A stretch of DNA of 64,000 bases, taken from NCBI GenBank assembly GCA_030446715.1, contig JAUJMU010000001.1:62001-126000 (forward strand), given 5' to 3'. The position numbers and the translations under genes are program-made. A model generated the notes under the pieces. The model did not search any database, was not told the origin of the DNA, and saw nothing but the letters and a program-made list of their open reading frames with translations. This stretch comes from Cytophagales bacterium. GTDB lineage: Bacteria > Bacteroidota > Bacteroidia > Cytophagales > 172606-1. Below are positions 53,721 through 61,375 of this stretch, piece by piece. Each line of letters starts with the position of its first letter. Position 1 is the first letter of the stretch.

Positions 53721-54224
53721 CTATTTACCCCCTGTCATTGCCTTCTGGTTGATGGAATTCTTAGCCAGATCGTTCAGCAGGGTATCGGTTTTCTGCTCTT
53801 CCTGAAGCGTTTGCTCCAGTAGTCTGGCGATGTCTTTCTTTCCTAAACGCTCGGCGTAATGAACGGCCGTGCCGTAACCGGAAATCTCGTAGTGCTCCAT
53901 GCGCTGGGCAGAAGCAATCAGACCGGCGTCCTTTACTTCGGGCGTGGCGTTTTCGTCGATCATGTCTTCGCTTTCGGCAATCAGGCCGGCCATGGCTTCG
54001 CACTTCTTGCGGCTCTGAGGCATTCCGGCGATTTCGAATATCTTTTCGATCCGCTCCTTCTGCGCTTTGGTTTCTGCGAAATGCTGCTCAAACGCTTTTT
54101 TCAGCTGCGGATCAGAGGCTTTCCGGATCATTTTCGGATAGGCTTCAATGGCCTGCTTTTCGGCACTGTACAGGTCTTTCAGTTCGTGTTCAAACAGGTC
54201 TTCAAGGCTTTTTAACTTAGTCAT
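53721..54224 (-). CDS. YciE/DUF892 ferritin-like protein
   Basis: 167 aa. Four-helix-bundle DUF892: LEDLFEHELKDLYSAEKQAI, QLKKAFEQHFAETKAQKERI, CEAMAGLIAESEDMIDENAT, DAGLIASAQRMEHYEISGYG and ARLLEQTLQEEQKTDTLLNDLA. The Glu and His residues on the helices (EHE, EQHFAE, QRMEHYE) form a di-iron-like site. YciE/YciF proteins are made in stationary phase and stress under general stress control. Cytosolic; typically in clusters of small stress genes. Confidence 0.92.
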   Translation of the reverse strand: MTKLKSLEDLFEHELKDLYSAEKQAIEAYPKMIRKASDPQLKKAFEQHFAETKAQKERIEKIFEIAGMPQSRKKCEAMAGLIAESEDMIDENATPEVKDAGLIASAQRMEHYEISGYGTAVHYAERLGKKDIARLLEQTLQEEQKTDTLLNDLAKNSINQKAMTGGK

Positions 54225-54385
54225 AGCGGTTTATTATTATAGTAAAACATATTCTGCCTGATATGGCATTCAGGGTCCTATACGGGCAGGCACCGGAATA
54301 GTTGAGGCATTTTTCCGGCAACGGATGTGGCGTGGTTGGTCACCCGGAGATCCGTTTGTCCGTAACAGGAGTAACCTCTTTGCCT

Positions 54386-55114
54386 ATGAAAAAACGCTCC
54401 TCACTGGCCGGCAGCCGCGGCTGGCTGCGTATTTTTCTCCTTTTTCTCCCGAAAACGGCATTGTTGCTCCTGCTGCTGGCCGCACTGGCGGCGCTGTATC
54501 TTGCGGCCGGTGTGGGGCTGGGTGCCGTACCGGTGAACCGTGGTTTCCAACCCGCTACCACCGGCGTGGAGATATGGGTCTCGTCCAACGGTATCCACGC
54601 GGATCTGGTGGTGCCGGTGCGGCATCGGCTCGCGGACTGGACCATCCGGCTGCCACCGGCGCATTTTGCGGGTGCAGATGCCTCTGCTCAGTACCTGGCC
54701 ATTGGCTGGGGCGAACGGAACTTCTACATCCACACGCCCACCCTGGGGAGACCTTACTTTCGGCACCACCGTAAAAGCTTTTTTGTGCCTACCCCGGCAG
54801 CCATGCACGTTACGTATCTGTACGATATGTACCCTGATGCCTCTTTGCAGCGCCGGGTGGTGATCACGCCCGGTCAGTACCAGGTTCTGATCAGCTACAT
54901 CACCCGCAGCTTCGCGCAAGATCCCGGCGGCAGCTTTCAGCTCATTGCCGGGGCCGGCTATACGCCGATGGATAATTTTTACGAGGCCAACGGCGCTTAC
55001 CACCTTTTTTACGGCTGCAACAACTGGGTCAACGAGGCACTGAAAATAGCAGGTATCCGTACCGGCCTCTGGACCCCGTTTGACCGGAGTTTACTTATGC
55101 ATCTTCCGCAGTGA
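54386..55114 (+). CDS. TIGR02117 family protein (DUF2459)
   Basis: 242 aa from the ATG at 54386. Basic N-terminus and one membrane helix (about 20-48), then an extracytoplasmic domain: VEIWVSSNGIHADLVVPVRH, AIGWGERNFYIHTPTLGRPY, AAMHVTYLYDMYPDASL and GAYHLFYGCNNWVNEALKIAGI, with a conserved Cys and His typical of the TIGR02117 (urease-associated) family. The NlpC/P60-like Cys-His arrangement hints at a peptidase or transferase. No urease genes here. Confidence 0.88.
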   Translation: MKKRSSLAGSRGWLRIFLLFLPKTALLLLLLAALAALYLAAGVGLGAVPVNRGFQPATTGVEIWVSSNGIHADLVVPVRHRLADWTIRLPPAHFAGADASAQYLAIGWGERNFYIHTPTLGRPYFRHHRKSFFVPTPAAMHVTYLYDMYPDASLQRRVVITPGQYQVLISYITRSFAQDPGGSFQLIAGAGYTPMDNFYEANGAYHLFYGCNNWVNEALKIAGIRTGLWTPFDRSLLMHLPQ

Positions 55115-55467
55115 AAATCCGGGCCACTACCCGGCAATCCGTAACTGACTTACCGTGCCTCGTTCTCCCGGATCTGAAATCTTACGTTCAATCCGGGATG
55201 TTGCGTCTGCTAACGGGTATGCCGTGGAAGGCTAGGCGGTATACCACGGCATTTAGTAAAGGCCCCGACATTGCCCAGCAGCGGCGCAAACAGCGGGTAA
55301 AAGGATCTGGTTTCCGGCAGCGTCATGGCAATGTAACCGACTATCCCCGGCCGCACGGCATCCGAGTTGACCATCAGCTGAGAAATACTTTGCTCCTCAG
55401 TTACTTACTGCTTCGTTTACTTACTGCTTCGTTTACAAAAATTTCAATCATTTAACCGCCGAATCTT
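55115..55467. other. Intergenic region with short hairpin, no gene
   Basis: 353 bp without a credible gene. A hairpin ATGCCGTGG (55219-55227) / CCACGGCAT (55244-55252) is present, and CTTACTGCTTCGTTTA is directly repeated near 55417-55435. Frames here have no recognisable product. Confidence 0.5.
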
Positions 55468-55784
55468 ATGTCCCCTTCCCTGGCTACCCAATGTGTACAC
55501 ACCGGCACGATCAAAGACGAACGCTTTCCGGGCATGAACACCCCGGTGTATACCTTTACCACCTGCGAATACGGCACCAGCCGTGATAACTTCTATCCCC
55601 ATTACTTCAACATTCCTAACCACCGGGGGTCATGGAGAAAATGTGTACTCTGGAAGGCGGTCAGGACGGAATGGATGGATACGATGCAACCTCCTTTGCC
55701 GGAGCGGTCCGCGCCCAGACCAAAATGATCTTTATCGAAACCCCTTCTAATCCATTGCTTAAAATTGTGGCCAGCCGGGTATAG
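55468..55784 (+). pseudogene. Cys/Met metabolism PLP enzyme remnant
   Basis: Starts like an O-acetylhomoserine/cystathionine enzyme: MSPSLATQCVHTGTIKDERF, MNTPVYTFTTCEYG and NFYPHYFNIPNHR. After a frame change it has MCTLEGGQDGMDGYDAT and the start of the PLP pocket, MIFIETPSNPLLKI, then stops at a TAG. The active-site Lys region and the whole large domain end are absent and at least two internal deletions are needed. Not functional. It lies 0.4 kb before the phage attachment remnant. Confidence 0.75.
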
Positions 55785-56118
55785 AGCTGGCCCGGGAGAA
55801 ACCCGGCATTAGCGGGAGATGACTACTTTCGTAACGCTTGCGTTTGTTTTCCATTTGTGGTACTTTTCAAATGGTTAATTCAGTACTTCCCATCTTGACT
55901 ACCTGTCCTGTTTTTGGGGTACACTATAGCTTTGAAGAGGTAAACAAGTTGGACTCCTATTTAAAGCGAATTTATCTGGATTCCTTAACCTGATCTATGC
56001 ATTTGGGTGTAACATAGGTGAAATCACAGAGAAGCTTTTTTGCACAACTATATTCATATCACTATTTATATCACTGCAACGAATCCCAAGCATACTCGAC
56101 CCATTGCCGGACCATATA
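55785..56118 (+). other. Intergenic region left of the phage element
   Basis: 334 bp. One short frame, ILTTCPVFGVHYSFEEVNKL and on to a TGA, has no start codon and matches nothing I recognise; it may be the end of a lost gene. The region is AT-rich compared with the genes to the left. Confidence 0.4.
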
Positions 56119-56159
56119 ACAAAAAAGTCCTTAATCGCGTAGATTAAGGACTTTTTTGT
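56119..56159. terminator. Terminator next to the attachment remnant
   Basis: An 18-bp perfect stem (ACAAAAAAGTCCTTAATC with its complement) around GCGTA. On the minus strand it would follow directly the tRNA-3'-end-like sequence, as expected for a tRNA gene with its terminator. Confidence 0.8.
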
Positions 56160-56168
56160 GTCAAAGAG

Positions 56169-56196
56169 TGGAACGTATAGGACTCGAACTCATATG
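56169..56196 (-). other. tRNA 3'-end remnant, probable attachment site
   Basis: On the minus strand the sequence ATGAGTTCGAGTCCTAT then ACGTTCCA has the arrangement of a tRNA T arm (G53, TTCGAGT loop, C61), seven acceptor bases and a discriminator A. The anticodon half does not look like a full tRNA and the T stem has one mismatch. It sits between a terminator and the integrase gene, the usual place of an att site. The other end of the element lies beyond the window. Confidence 0.45.
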
Positions 56197-56283
56197 CGTC
56201 TATATGCCAGAAAGGCCGTTTTACGCGAAATGAGGGCACGTTTTGCACCCTTTGGGGTACCTTTATGGTAGATTGTGAACAAT

Positions 56284-56305
56284 ATTTGGACACGATTTGG
56301 ACACG
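56284..56305. repeat. Tandem 11-bp repeat upstream of integrase
   Basis: ATTTGGACACG is repeated directly at 56284-56294 and 56295-56305, followed by ATTTAAAGG. Located 29 bp before the integrase start, it may be integrase arm-binding sites or part of its promoter (a -7-like TATCTTTA lies at 56323-56330). Confidence 0.55.
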
Positions 56306-56333
56306 ATTTAAAGGAGAATTGCTATCTTTAGGT

Positions 56334-57686
56334 ATGCAAAAGCTCACCTTCAAAATATACCCAAAGCCCGGCAAGGCCGACAAGGGAAAGAAGATCATAA
56401 AGAAAGAACGGCCCTTACTGGTAATGCTGTCCGCATCCCATAAGGCAATAGAGGACGGGAAGGCTAAGACGGTCACCAAGCGTTATAAGCTGTCTAGTGG
56501 CCTAGAAATTGACCCCGCACAATGGAACGCCCGGAGGCAGGAGCCAAAGGACACGCACAAGGACTACGGCGTATTGATGAATGGGCTAAAGGCATTTAAA
56601 GAGGCTGTAACCGATGCCTGCCACGCGATTGCCAAAGAGGGCGGAGAGATAACAGCGACTGAAATTAGGGCAAGGATTGACGGCAAAGCAGCGGAGGCCA
56701 ACAAAGCCCCGGAGTTAACACCTGACGCAATATTTAAAAAGGCATTTGAGGACTTTATTGAAATAGGCGCAGAAACTAAGCAATACTCAACAATTCAGGT
56801 ATACCGTACTGTATTTACCAGACTGAAAGAGTACGAGTCGCATATTAAGAAGCCGCTAACCTTTGAGGCGTTGGGGCCGCACTTTCACGATCATTACCGG
56901 GCTTGGATGCTCAAAAACGGTAGTGCCAGAACCGGAAAAGAGAGGCTTTTGGATGACACGGTAAACAAGCACTTTAAAATTATCAAAACCTTTATGGGGT
57001 GGGCTTTTGATAGAAGGATGCACAATAATGATGCTTATAGGAAATTTAAGGCGGCGGGAAAGTCTAAGGTGGAACATATCAGCCTGACCGAATCCGAGCT
57101 TATCAGATTGCAGGAGATGGATTTAAGCGATAATAAGCGGTTAGAACGTGTGCGCGACCTGCTTATATTTGCCTGCTATACTGGACAGCGTTGGAGTGAT
57201 ATAGAAGCCTTTAGCCGTGAATATATCAAGGAAGAACGGGCGGGGCTTGTGTGGCGATTTGACAGCAAGAAAACGGGTAAGCATACTGCTATTCCCTTAG
57301 AATCATATTCTTCACCGGCTCTAGCTGTTGCACTGAAATACGATTATAAGTTGCCGGATATTTCTCAGCAGAAGTTCAACAATTATGTAAAGGAGTTGGG
57401 GCAATTAGCCGAGATTAACGAACCCATAAAGCGAAAGCGTGATAGTGGCAGCAAGGCCATCACCGTAGACAAACCCAAGTATGCGTTTATGAGTAGTCAC
57501 ATCGGCAGACGAACGTTTGTTACTATCCTTTTGGGCAAGGGCGTAGACCCCGTATTGATTTCGAAGTTTACCGGCCACGACTTAAAGACGCTTATGAGGT
57601 ACGAGCAAACCAGTGAGCAGACCACATTTGAAGCCTTTAAGAACATAAAGCCCGTAGGCGAATCAACCATCCGTAAGGCCGTGTAA
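56334..57686 (+). CDS. Tyrosine-type site-specific integrase
   Basis: 450 aa from the ATG at 56334; the frame is open 23 codons upstream, but this start leaves a typical N-terminus MQKLTFKIYPKP. An arm-binding region (1-110), a SAM-like core-binding domain (about 140-235) and the catalytic domain with Arg about 285 in ACYTGQRWSDIEAF, Lys in SKKTGKHTAIPL, HxxR about 389-392 in SSHIGRRTFV, GH in FTGHDLKTL and nucleophile Tyr about 423 in MRYEQTS. Related to Bacteroidota phage and conjugative-transposon integrases. Next to the att-like sequence. Confidence 0.94.
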   Translation: MQKLTFKIYPKPGKADKGKKIIKKERPLLVMLSASHKAIEDGKAKTVTKRYKLSSGLEIDPAQWNARRQEPKDTHKDYGVLMNGLKAFKEAVTDACHAIAKEGGEITATEIRARIDGKAAEANKAPELTPDAIFKKAFEDFIEIGAETKQYSTIQVYRTVFTRLKEYESHIKKPLTFEALGPHFHDHYRAWMLKNGSARTGKERLLDDTVNKHFKIIKTFMGWAFDRRMHNNDAYRKFKAAGKSKVEHISLTESELIRLQEMDLSDNKRLERVRDLLIFACYTGQRWSDIEAFSREYIKEERAGLVWRFDSKKTGKHTAIPLESYSSPALAVALKYDYKLPDISQQKFNNYVKELGQLAEINEPIKRKRDSGSKAITVDKPKYAFMSSHIGRRTFVTILLGKGVDPVLISKFTGHDLKTLMRYEQTSEQTTFEAFKNIKPVGESTIRKAV

Positions 57687-57730
57687 CGTGGAGGGTAGCA
57701 TTTTATTCATCAATTGTGTATATTCATACT

Positions 57731-57995
57731 ATGAAAAACGAAGATAGGATAATAGAACTATTGGCCGAATCCCTGCAACGGCTCGACCGGATGGAGGAGG
57801 GGCAAACCCGGATAGTGGAAGTCCTTAACCGCCAAACGCTTGTTATGGACAAGATGTTGGATACGTCTGGTAAGTCTTAACCATAAGGTCGAGAACCTGA
57901 CGGATGAATTTAAGGGGCTAAGCAACTTTGTGCGCAAGGATGTATTGGGCCGGATAGAACGCTTAGAGGAAGCGGTATTTAAGAAGGGGGCTTAA
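57731..57995 (+). pseudogene. Small coiled-coil ORF split by a frame change
   Basis: The ATG at 57731 opens MKNEDRIIELLAESLQRLDR through KMLDTSGKS and stops at 57880. An adjacent frame continues without a start as VENLTDEFKGLSNFVRKDVL to KKGA and stops at 57995. Both halves are amphipathic helices with Leu/Ile heptads, so the whole looks like one 85-aa coiled-coil protein with a one-base change. Either a disrupted small phage gene or a sequencing error. A 49-aa product from the first half alone cannot be excluded. A terminator lies at 58080. Confidence 0.5.
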
Positions 57996-58079
57996 TAAGT
58001 CCGCTGGTTGACACCCTTGCTAAAAACAGGCCAAAACGGGCATATTCCTGCCTGACAGTACATAGCCAAAACAGCCCAG

Positions 58080-58112
58080 AAACGCAGTAAAGCCATTTAT
58101 TGCGTTTTTTTG
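58080..58112 (+). terminator. Rho-independent terminator
   Basis: AAACGCAGTAAA pairs with TTTATTGCGTTT (one G-T wobble) over GCCA and runs into T residues. Ends the integrase/coiled-coil transcript. Confidence 0.75.
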
Positions 58113-58213
58113 TGCCTATATGTATATAACTAACGATTTAGTTGATGGCTGATGCTGTCAACCACTAGTGTAAACCAGATATCATATAAAAATATTTAGC
58201 TCTATTGGGTTAC

Positions 58214-58228
58214 GTATACCATGTATAC
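58214..58228. promoter_or_regulatory. Operator-like GTATAC pair
   Basis: Two GTATAC hexamers (58214-58219, 58223-58228), each self-palindromic and separated by CAT, then CGTATATA. They lie 43 bp before the small DNA-binding-like gene and could be its autoregulatory site. Confidence 0.45.
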
Positions 58229-58270
58229 CGTATATATGTGTGTACTTGGAAACTTAAAACTGTTTGGACA

Positions 58271-58423
58271 ATGGCAAAAAAAGCAAAGCACATCAAAGTT
58301 ACCCCGGAGGCCGAAAAGATGATTGAGGAAATCCGGGACGCAAACCGGCACTTTAACCTATCCGGCGAAGTCGAGGCGCTTATTAGGCGCATCCATGCCG
58401 AAACGGTAAAGGCGACAAAGTAA
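58271..58423 (+). CDS. Small ribbon-helix-helix-like protein
   Basis: 50 aa from the ATG at 58271 (MAKKAKHIKVTPEAEKMIEE); the upstream in-frame ORF start is less likely. Basic N-terminal strand AKHIKVTPEAEKMIEEIRDA followed by two helices with RHFNLSGEVEALIRRIHAETV, the length and pattern of an Arc/CopG ribbon-helix-helix DNA-binding protein. Expected to be a dimeric regulator, perhaps of the phage genes, but no binding site is proven. Palindromic GTATAC boxes lie upstream. Confidence 0.55.
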   Translation: MAKKAKHIKVTPEAEKMIEEIRDANRHFNLSGEVEALIRRIHAETVKATK

Positions 58424-58440
58424 CCAGCAACAAATGAAAG

Positions 58441-58470
58441 ACCCGCTAAGGGGTAGGAGCCTTAACGGGT
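58441..58470 (+). terminator. Weak hairpin after the small regulator
   Basis: ACCCGCTAAGG pairs imperfectly with CCTTAACGGGT (one mismatched pair) in the gap before the next gene. No T-run; may be an attenuator. Confidence 0.45.
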
Positions 58471-58508
58471 CGGGTAATCAAGTAAACAAACAATAGAAAC
58501 ACAAAGAT

Positions 58509-58964
58509 ATGAAAACCGGGAACCTTTTGTACATCACGCAGGTAGAAAAACTTATTGGTTTACGCCGCGATTCGGGTATTTTCAACCCCGATGAAATGGC
58601 CCGCAAGGGTTACGACGCTGAAAGGGTAGAGTTTGAAAGGCAAAGACTTCAGGAGTTTTCAACTGCTACAACCATTGCAACCCTTTCAATCTATCATAGC
58701 GCATTTGCAAGTATTTCGCTAATTAGTCAGCCTGCCGTATGGTGTCCTAACGTGGACTTAGATATGGAAAAAAGAGAGGTATATATGCTTGTGGACACCG
58801 GGCGGGCTTTTGTGTTTGACATTGACAGCCGCAAGGTAAAGAGCTTTGATACTCCGGAGTTTGACCCGGCACACGAAGGCCCGGAGTTTGTTACACCCTC
58901 GCTTGTGGACCTATGGCAACTTACCGACAGGGAACGCGAACGCGCCGCCGATTGCCTCAATTAA
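58509..58964 (+). CDS. Phage-element protein of unknown function
   Basis: 151 aa. No family recognised. A helical first half (LIGLRRDSGIFNPDEMARKG, RVEFERQRLQEFSTATTI) and a beta-rich second half (CPNVDLDMEKREVYMLVDTG, RAFVFDIDSRKVKSFDTPEF) ending in a helix with RERERAADCLN. Soluble, no signal. Between the small regulator and a minus-strand membrane peptide. Convergent with the latter and separated by a hairpin. Confidence 0.6.
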   Translation: MKTGNLLYITQVEKLIGLRRDSGIFNPDEMARKGYDAERVEFERQRLQEFSTATTIATLSIYHSAFASISLISQPAVWCPNVDLDMEKREVYMLVDTGRAFVFDIDSRKVKSFDTPEFDPAHEGPEFVTPSLVDLWQLTDRERERAADCLN

Positions 58965-58996
58965 TTGCGGGATTTTCTCGCAACCAAGACCCAGTA

Positions 58997-59015
58997 AAGC
59001 CCCGCTTTGGGGCTT
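58997..59015. terminator. Shared hairpin between convergent genes
   Basis: AAGCCCC pairs with GGGGCTT around GCTTT. A T-run follows the stem on the plus side, and on the minus side the stem is followed by TTTACT. Serves both neighbouring convergent genes. Confidence 0.6.
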
Positions 59016-59021
59016 ACTCTT

Positions 59022-59129
59022 TTACCGCTTGCCTATTTCGCGGCCTCTGTACTTCAAAGCCCATACCAAACTAGCACCCATTGCAACCGCGCCAACGCTT
59101 GCCAATGCCTCAAACAGTGTTACGCTCAT
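59022..59129 (-). CDS. Small single-span membrane protein
   Basis: 35 aa, too short for the usual gene finders: starts MSVTLFEALASVGAVAMGA, then SLVWALKYRGREIGKR. One hydrophobic helix (about 6-25) then a basic tail, in the direction opposite to neighbouring phage genes. It has an ATG and a clean stop, and a hairpin follows it. It could be a small holin-like, antitoxin or toxin peptide, or a lysogeny-related membrane protein; nothing decides. Confidence 0.5.
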   Translation of the reverse strand: MSVTLFEALASVGAVAMGASLVWALKYRGREIGKR

Positions 59130-59231
59130 GGTTAAAAGTGTTTAAGTTCGTCTGCTAATTTAGCGATTCTTCTGATTAATACGACATAAAGCCGCCTTTG
59201 GCTAACCCTACAGGATTGTTTACAAAGCCTC

Positions 59232-59357
59232 CCGCGATTTCGCGGAATGGAAACCGCGATAATGCGGAATGCTTCCCGCGATTTCGCGGAATGCTTTCCG
59301 TGAAAGTGCGGAATGGATGCCGTGATAACGCGGGATGCAAACCGCGAAAGTGCGGAA
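59232..59357. repeat. Six tandem 22-bp palindromic repeats (iteron-like)
   Basis: Units begin at 59232, 59254, 59276, 59298, 59320 and 59342, exactly 22 bp apart; the sixth is partial. Consensus CCGCGATTTCGCGGAATGNN, with a palindromic head CCGCGA...CGCGG; units vary in the TTT/AAA middle and in the last 4 bases. Two helical turns per unit puts all on one DNA face. Lies 0.7 kb before the replication protein. Not coding: unit length is not a multiple of three. Iterons of an origin or a repressor operator array are the main readings. Confidence 0.85.
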
Positions 59358-59710
59358 CCTATACCAGATAATAAACCATATAGTAAACTCAAATAATAAA
59401 ATCAATTAGTAAACACATATACCGGCGCTTCGCTTTGTATGTTTCTTATTTTTGATTTATTGCAATTGATGGTTAACCAATAGCTGCAATACTCCTATGG
59501 TGCAGCCAACGTCAAACACCCCAAAATTACGTACAGGGATGTCGCTAAGATCAACGCAAAGCGCCCGGCTGACTTCCCGGTTACCAAACGCAGAGCGTCG
59601 TTTATAAGCGTTCCTATAAGGCGAAAATGGACTACCTCTTTTAACGCAATCGCACCCCACGAACGCCGCACCGTTGGTTGGACAAAAAACTTTGCACCCC
59701 TCCTAAAATC

Positions 59711-59755
59711 GTGGAATGATTCCACAACTATATCATTATCAATGTATTACCTTTG
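59711..59755 (+). promoter_or_regulatory. Operator-bearing promoter upstream of the replication gene
   Basis: TACCTTTG (59748-59755) matches the -7 consensus. GTGGAATGATTCCAC (59711-59725), a perfect 7-bp palindrome around one base, covers the -33 region, suggesting repression. Predicted transcript start near 59762, leaving a 5' leader of about 320 nt. Confidence 0.55.
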
Positions 59756-59876
59756 TATCTGCTAATGGTTTGGCACTGGTTCTGATACATTATTGTGCGT
59801 TGGTTACACCGAAAAGGACGCAAATAGTGGAATTAACCTGAGTAAATGGCTAGCTACCTACCGACCTTAGTACCAT

Positions 59877-59958
59877 GTTAAAGGAGTAGCAATGCACCTT
59901 TAACACTTGCCCCCTTCATGTTTATGCCCGGAACGGCGGGAAATGGACACTCCCGCCG
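59877..59958 (+). other. Structured leader of the replication gene
   Basis: Within the leader there are two stems: GTTAAAGG (59877-59884) with CCTTTAAC (59897-59904), and CGGCGGGA (59934-59941) with TCCCGCCG (59951-59958). A short ORF MASYLPTLVPC (59848-59883) lies just before. The gap 59358-60078 otherwise has only low-confidence frames. Confidence 0.55.
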
Positions 59959-60078
59959 ACCTCCACCCCTCAAAGGGTAAAAGGCGAAGGAAAAAAAATT
60001 GTCCGCGTTCTTTCTTCAACGGCTGATTCAAGATTGTGTCCTAAGCGGCTTGATTCAGTTCTCACTAAACGGCATAAT

Positions 60079-61308
60079 ATGAGTTCCCAAAAAGAGAAAA
60101 CAAACGATTCGCAGGAGCCGGAGCATTCTAGCCCCTCCTGTCTGTATTTCGACAGGCATCTAGCCAAAGAACTAGGTTCGTCGGATGCCGCCGTAATTGT
60201 TCAAAACCTAGCCTATTGGATTAGAAAGAACCGGGCTAAAGGTTTGCATTTCTACGACGGCCACACGTGGACCTACAACACATCTAAGGCACTTGCTATT
60301 CTGCTTTGCTATTTGAGTGAAGATCAGATAGACCGTGTTATAAAGAAGCTAGTAGACCGGGGAATCCTCGAAACAGGCAATTACAATAAAAAGCGTTACG
60401 ACCGCACCAGATGGTACGCCTTTGTAGATGAAGCCCGTTTCCTAGACGGCTTTACAGCCCCTACAGAGGACGCACCCGCCGCCGAACCTGTTACCCCTCC
60501 TCCTCCCGCCCTGGCCTACGTAGAGGCAGCAAAAGACGAGGAAAAGCCCGCCGAAACCACGCCCGCAATAAACATCCCCTTCGAATCCTTTTGGGATGTC
60601 TACGCCAAAAAGGAAGGCAGTAAGAGCGATACGCAGAAACTTTGGGAGGGCCGCAAGAATACCGAAAACGGCAAGCCAATGAACGGCGCAGACAGGGAGG
60701 CAGTAATGACTGGCATTGCCGCATACGTTGCCAAAAAGCAGAACCCTATACCGGGCGTTTTTGAGCCAGAACAACCGCTAGCAACTACGTTCCTTAATAA
60801 ACGCCGTTGGGAGAACGACAGTTACCAACCGGCAAAGCAGGCCGAAGCCATAGAGGGTAAAACCCGCCCGACTCCGGAGCAATTTAAATACGCCCGCTTT
60901 ATCGAAATGCTTACGGAATTAGGATGGGACAAGGTTGCAACCCTGCCGACCCTTGCCGAATATGTTGCAATGGGAATGCTCACCTATAACGAATGGATTT
61001 ACAACGAACAGAAAAGACGCGAACGGGCAGAGCAAATTAAACGGGCAGAGGAGTTCGGCAAACTGCAAAGGCTTTATCTCCAAACCGAGCGGATAATGAA
61101 GCAGCTAAACCTGCCGCGCCCCACAGATGCCGAAATAAAGGCGGCTTTTGATCAGACAGGATTTAAAAGCCCGGATGAAGTCTGGACGAGGGGCAGAATG
61201 GGCGAATCATTAGAGGAGGCAAAAAGCAAGCTGTTTGAATTTATGCGCCAACTCGTTCCCGCCGAAACCTCTAGTAAATGGGATTGGGCCGTACGAATGG
61301 TCTCATAA
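60079..61308 (+). CDS. RepO/DnaD-like phage replication protein
   Basis: 409 aa from the ATG at 60079; the frame is open further upstream (TTG 60034). The first 130 residues form a winged helix: FDRHLAKELGSSDAAVIVQN, YNTSKALAILLCYLSEDQID and KKLVDRGILETGNYNKKRYD, the pattern of Bacteroidota phage or plasmid replisome organisers. An Ala/Pro-rich linker follows, and the C-terminal region (from about 172) FESFWDVYAKKEGSKSDTQK, DREAVMTGIAAYVAKKQN, TTFLNKRRWE resembles the lambda O / RepO C-terminus. It should load helicase at the element's origin. Close to the 22-bp repeat array. Confidence 0.75.
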   Translation: MSSQKEKTNDSQEPEHSSPSCLYFDRHLAKELGSSDAAVIVQNLAYWIRKNRAKGLHFYDGHTWTYNTSKALAILLCYLSEDQIDRVIKKLVDRGILETGNYNKKRYDRTRWYAFVDEARFLDGFTAPTEDAPAAEPVTPPPPALAYVEAAKDEEKPAETTPAINIPFESFWDVYAKKEGSKSDTQKLWEGRKNTENGKPMNGADREAVMTGIAAYVAKKQNPIPGVFEPEQPLATTFLNKRRWENDSYQPAKQAEAIEGKTRPTPEQFKYARFIEMLTELGWDKVATLPTLAEYVAMGMLTYNEWIYNEQKRRERAEQIKRAEEFGKLQRLYLQTERIMKQLNLPRPTDAEIKAAFDQTGFKSPDEVWTRGRMGESLEEAKSKLFEFMRQLVPAETSSKWDWAVRMVS

Positions 61309-61375
61309 TTAAACTGTAATATATTAACAGTCAATAACTCATATCTTTTCATTTACCTTTAAACAACTATTTAAA

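Noticed and set aside
55111-55455. 114-aa frame after the TIGR02117 gene
   Set aside because: GTG start overlapping the previous stop, hairpin inside, no sensible protein pattern.
59232-59357. CRISPR array
   Set aside because: Units are contiguous with no unique spacers of usual length and no Cas genes are near; better seen as iteron/operator repeats.
59457-59725. Minus-strand frames of 67 and 76 aa
   Set aside because: Overlap each other and the putative operator; the longer one needs a GTG start inside the palindrome, and nothing is recognisable. A plus-strand frame in the same stretch (KHPKITYRDVAKIN) lacks any start codon.
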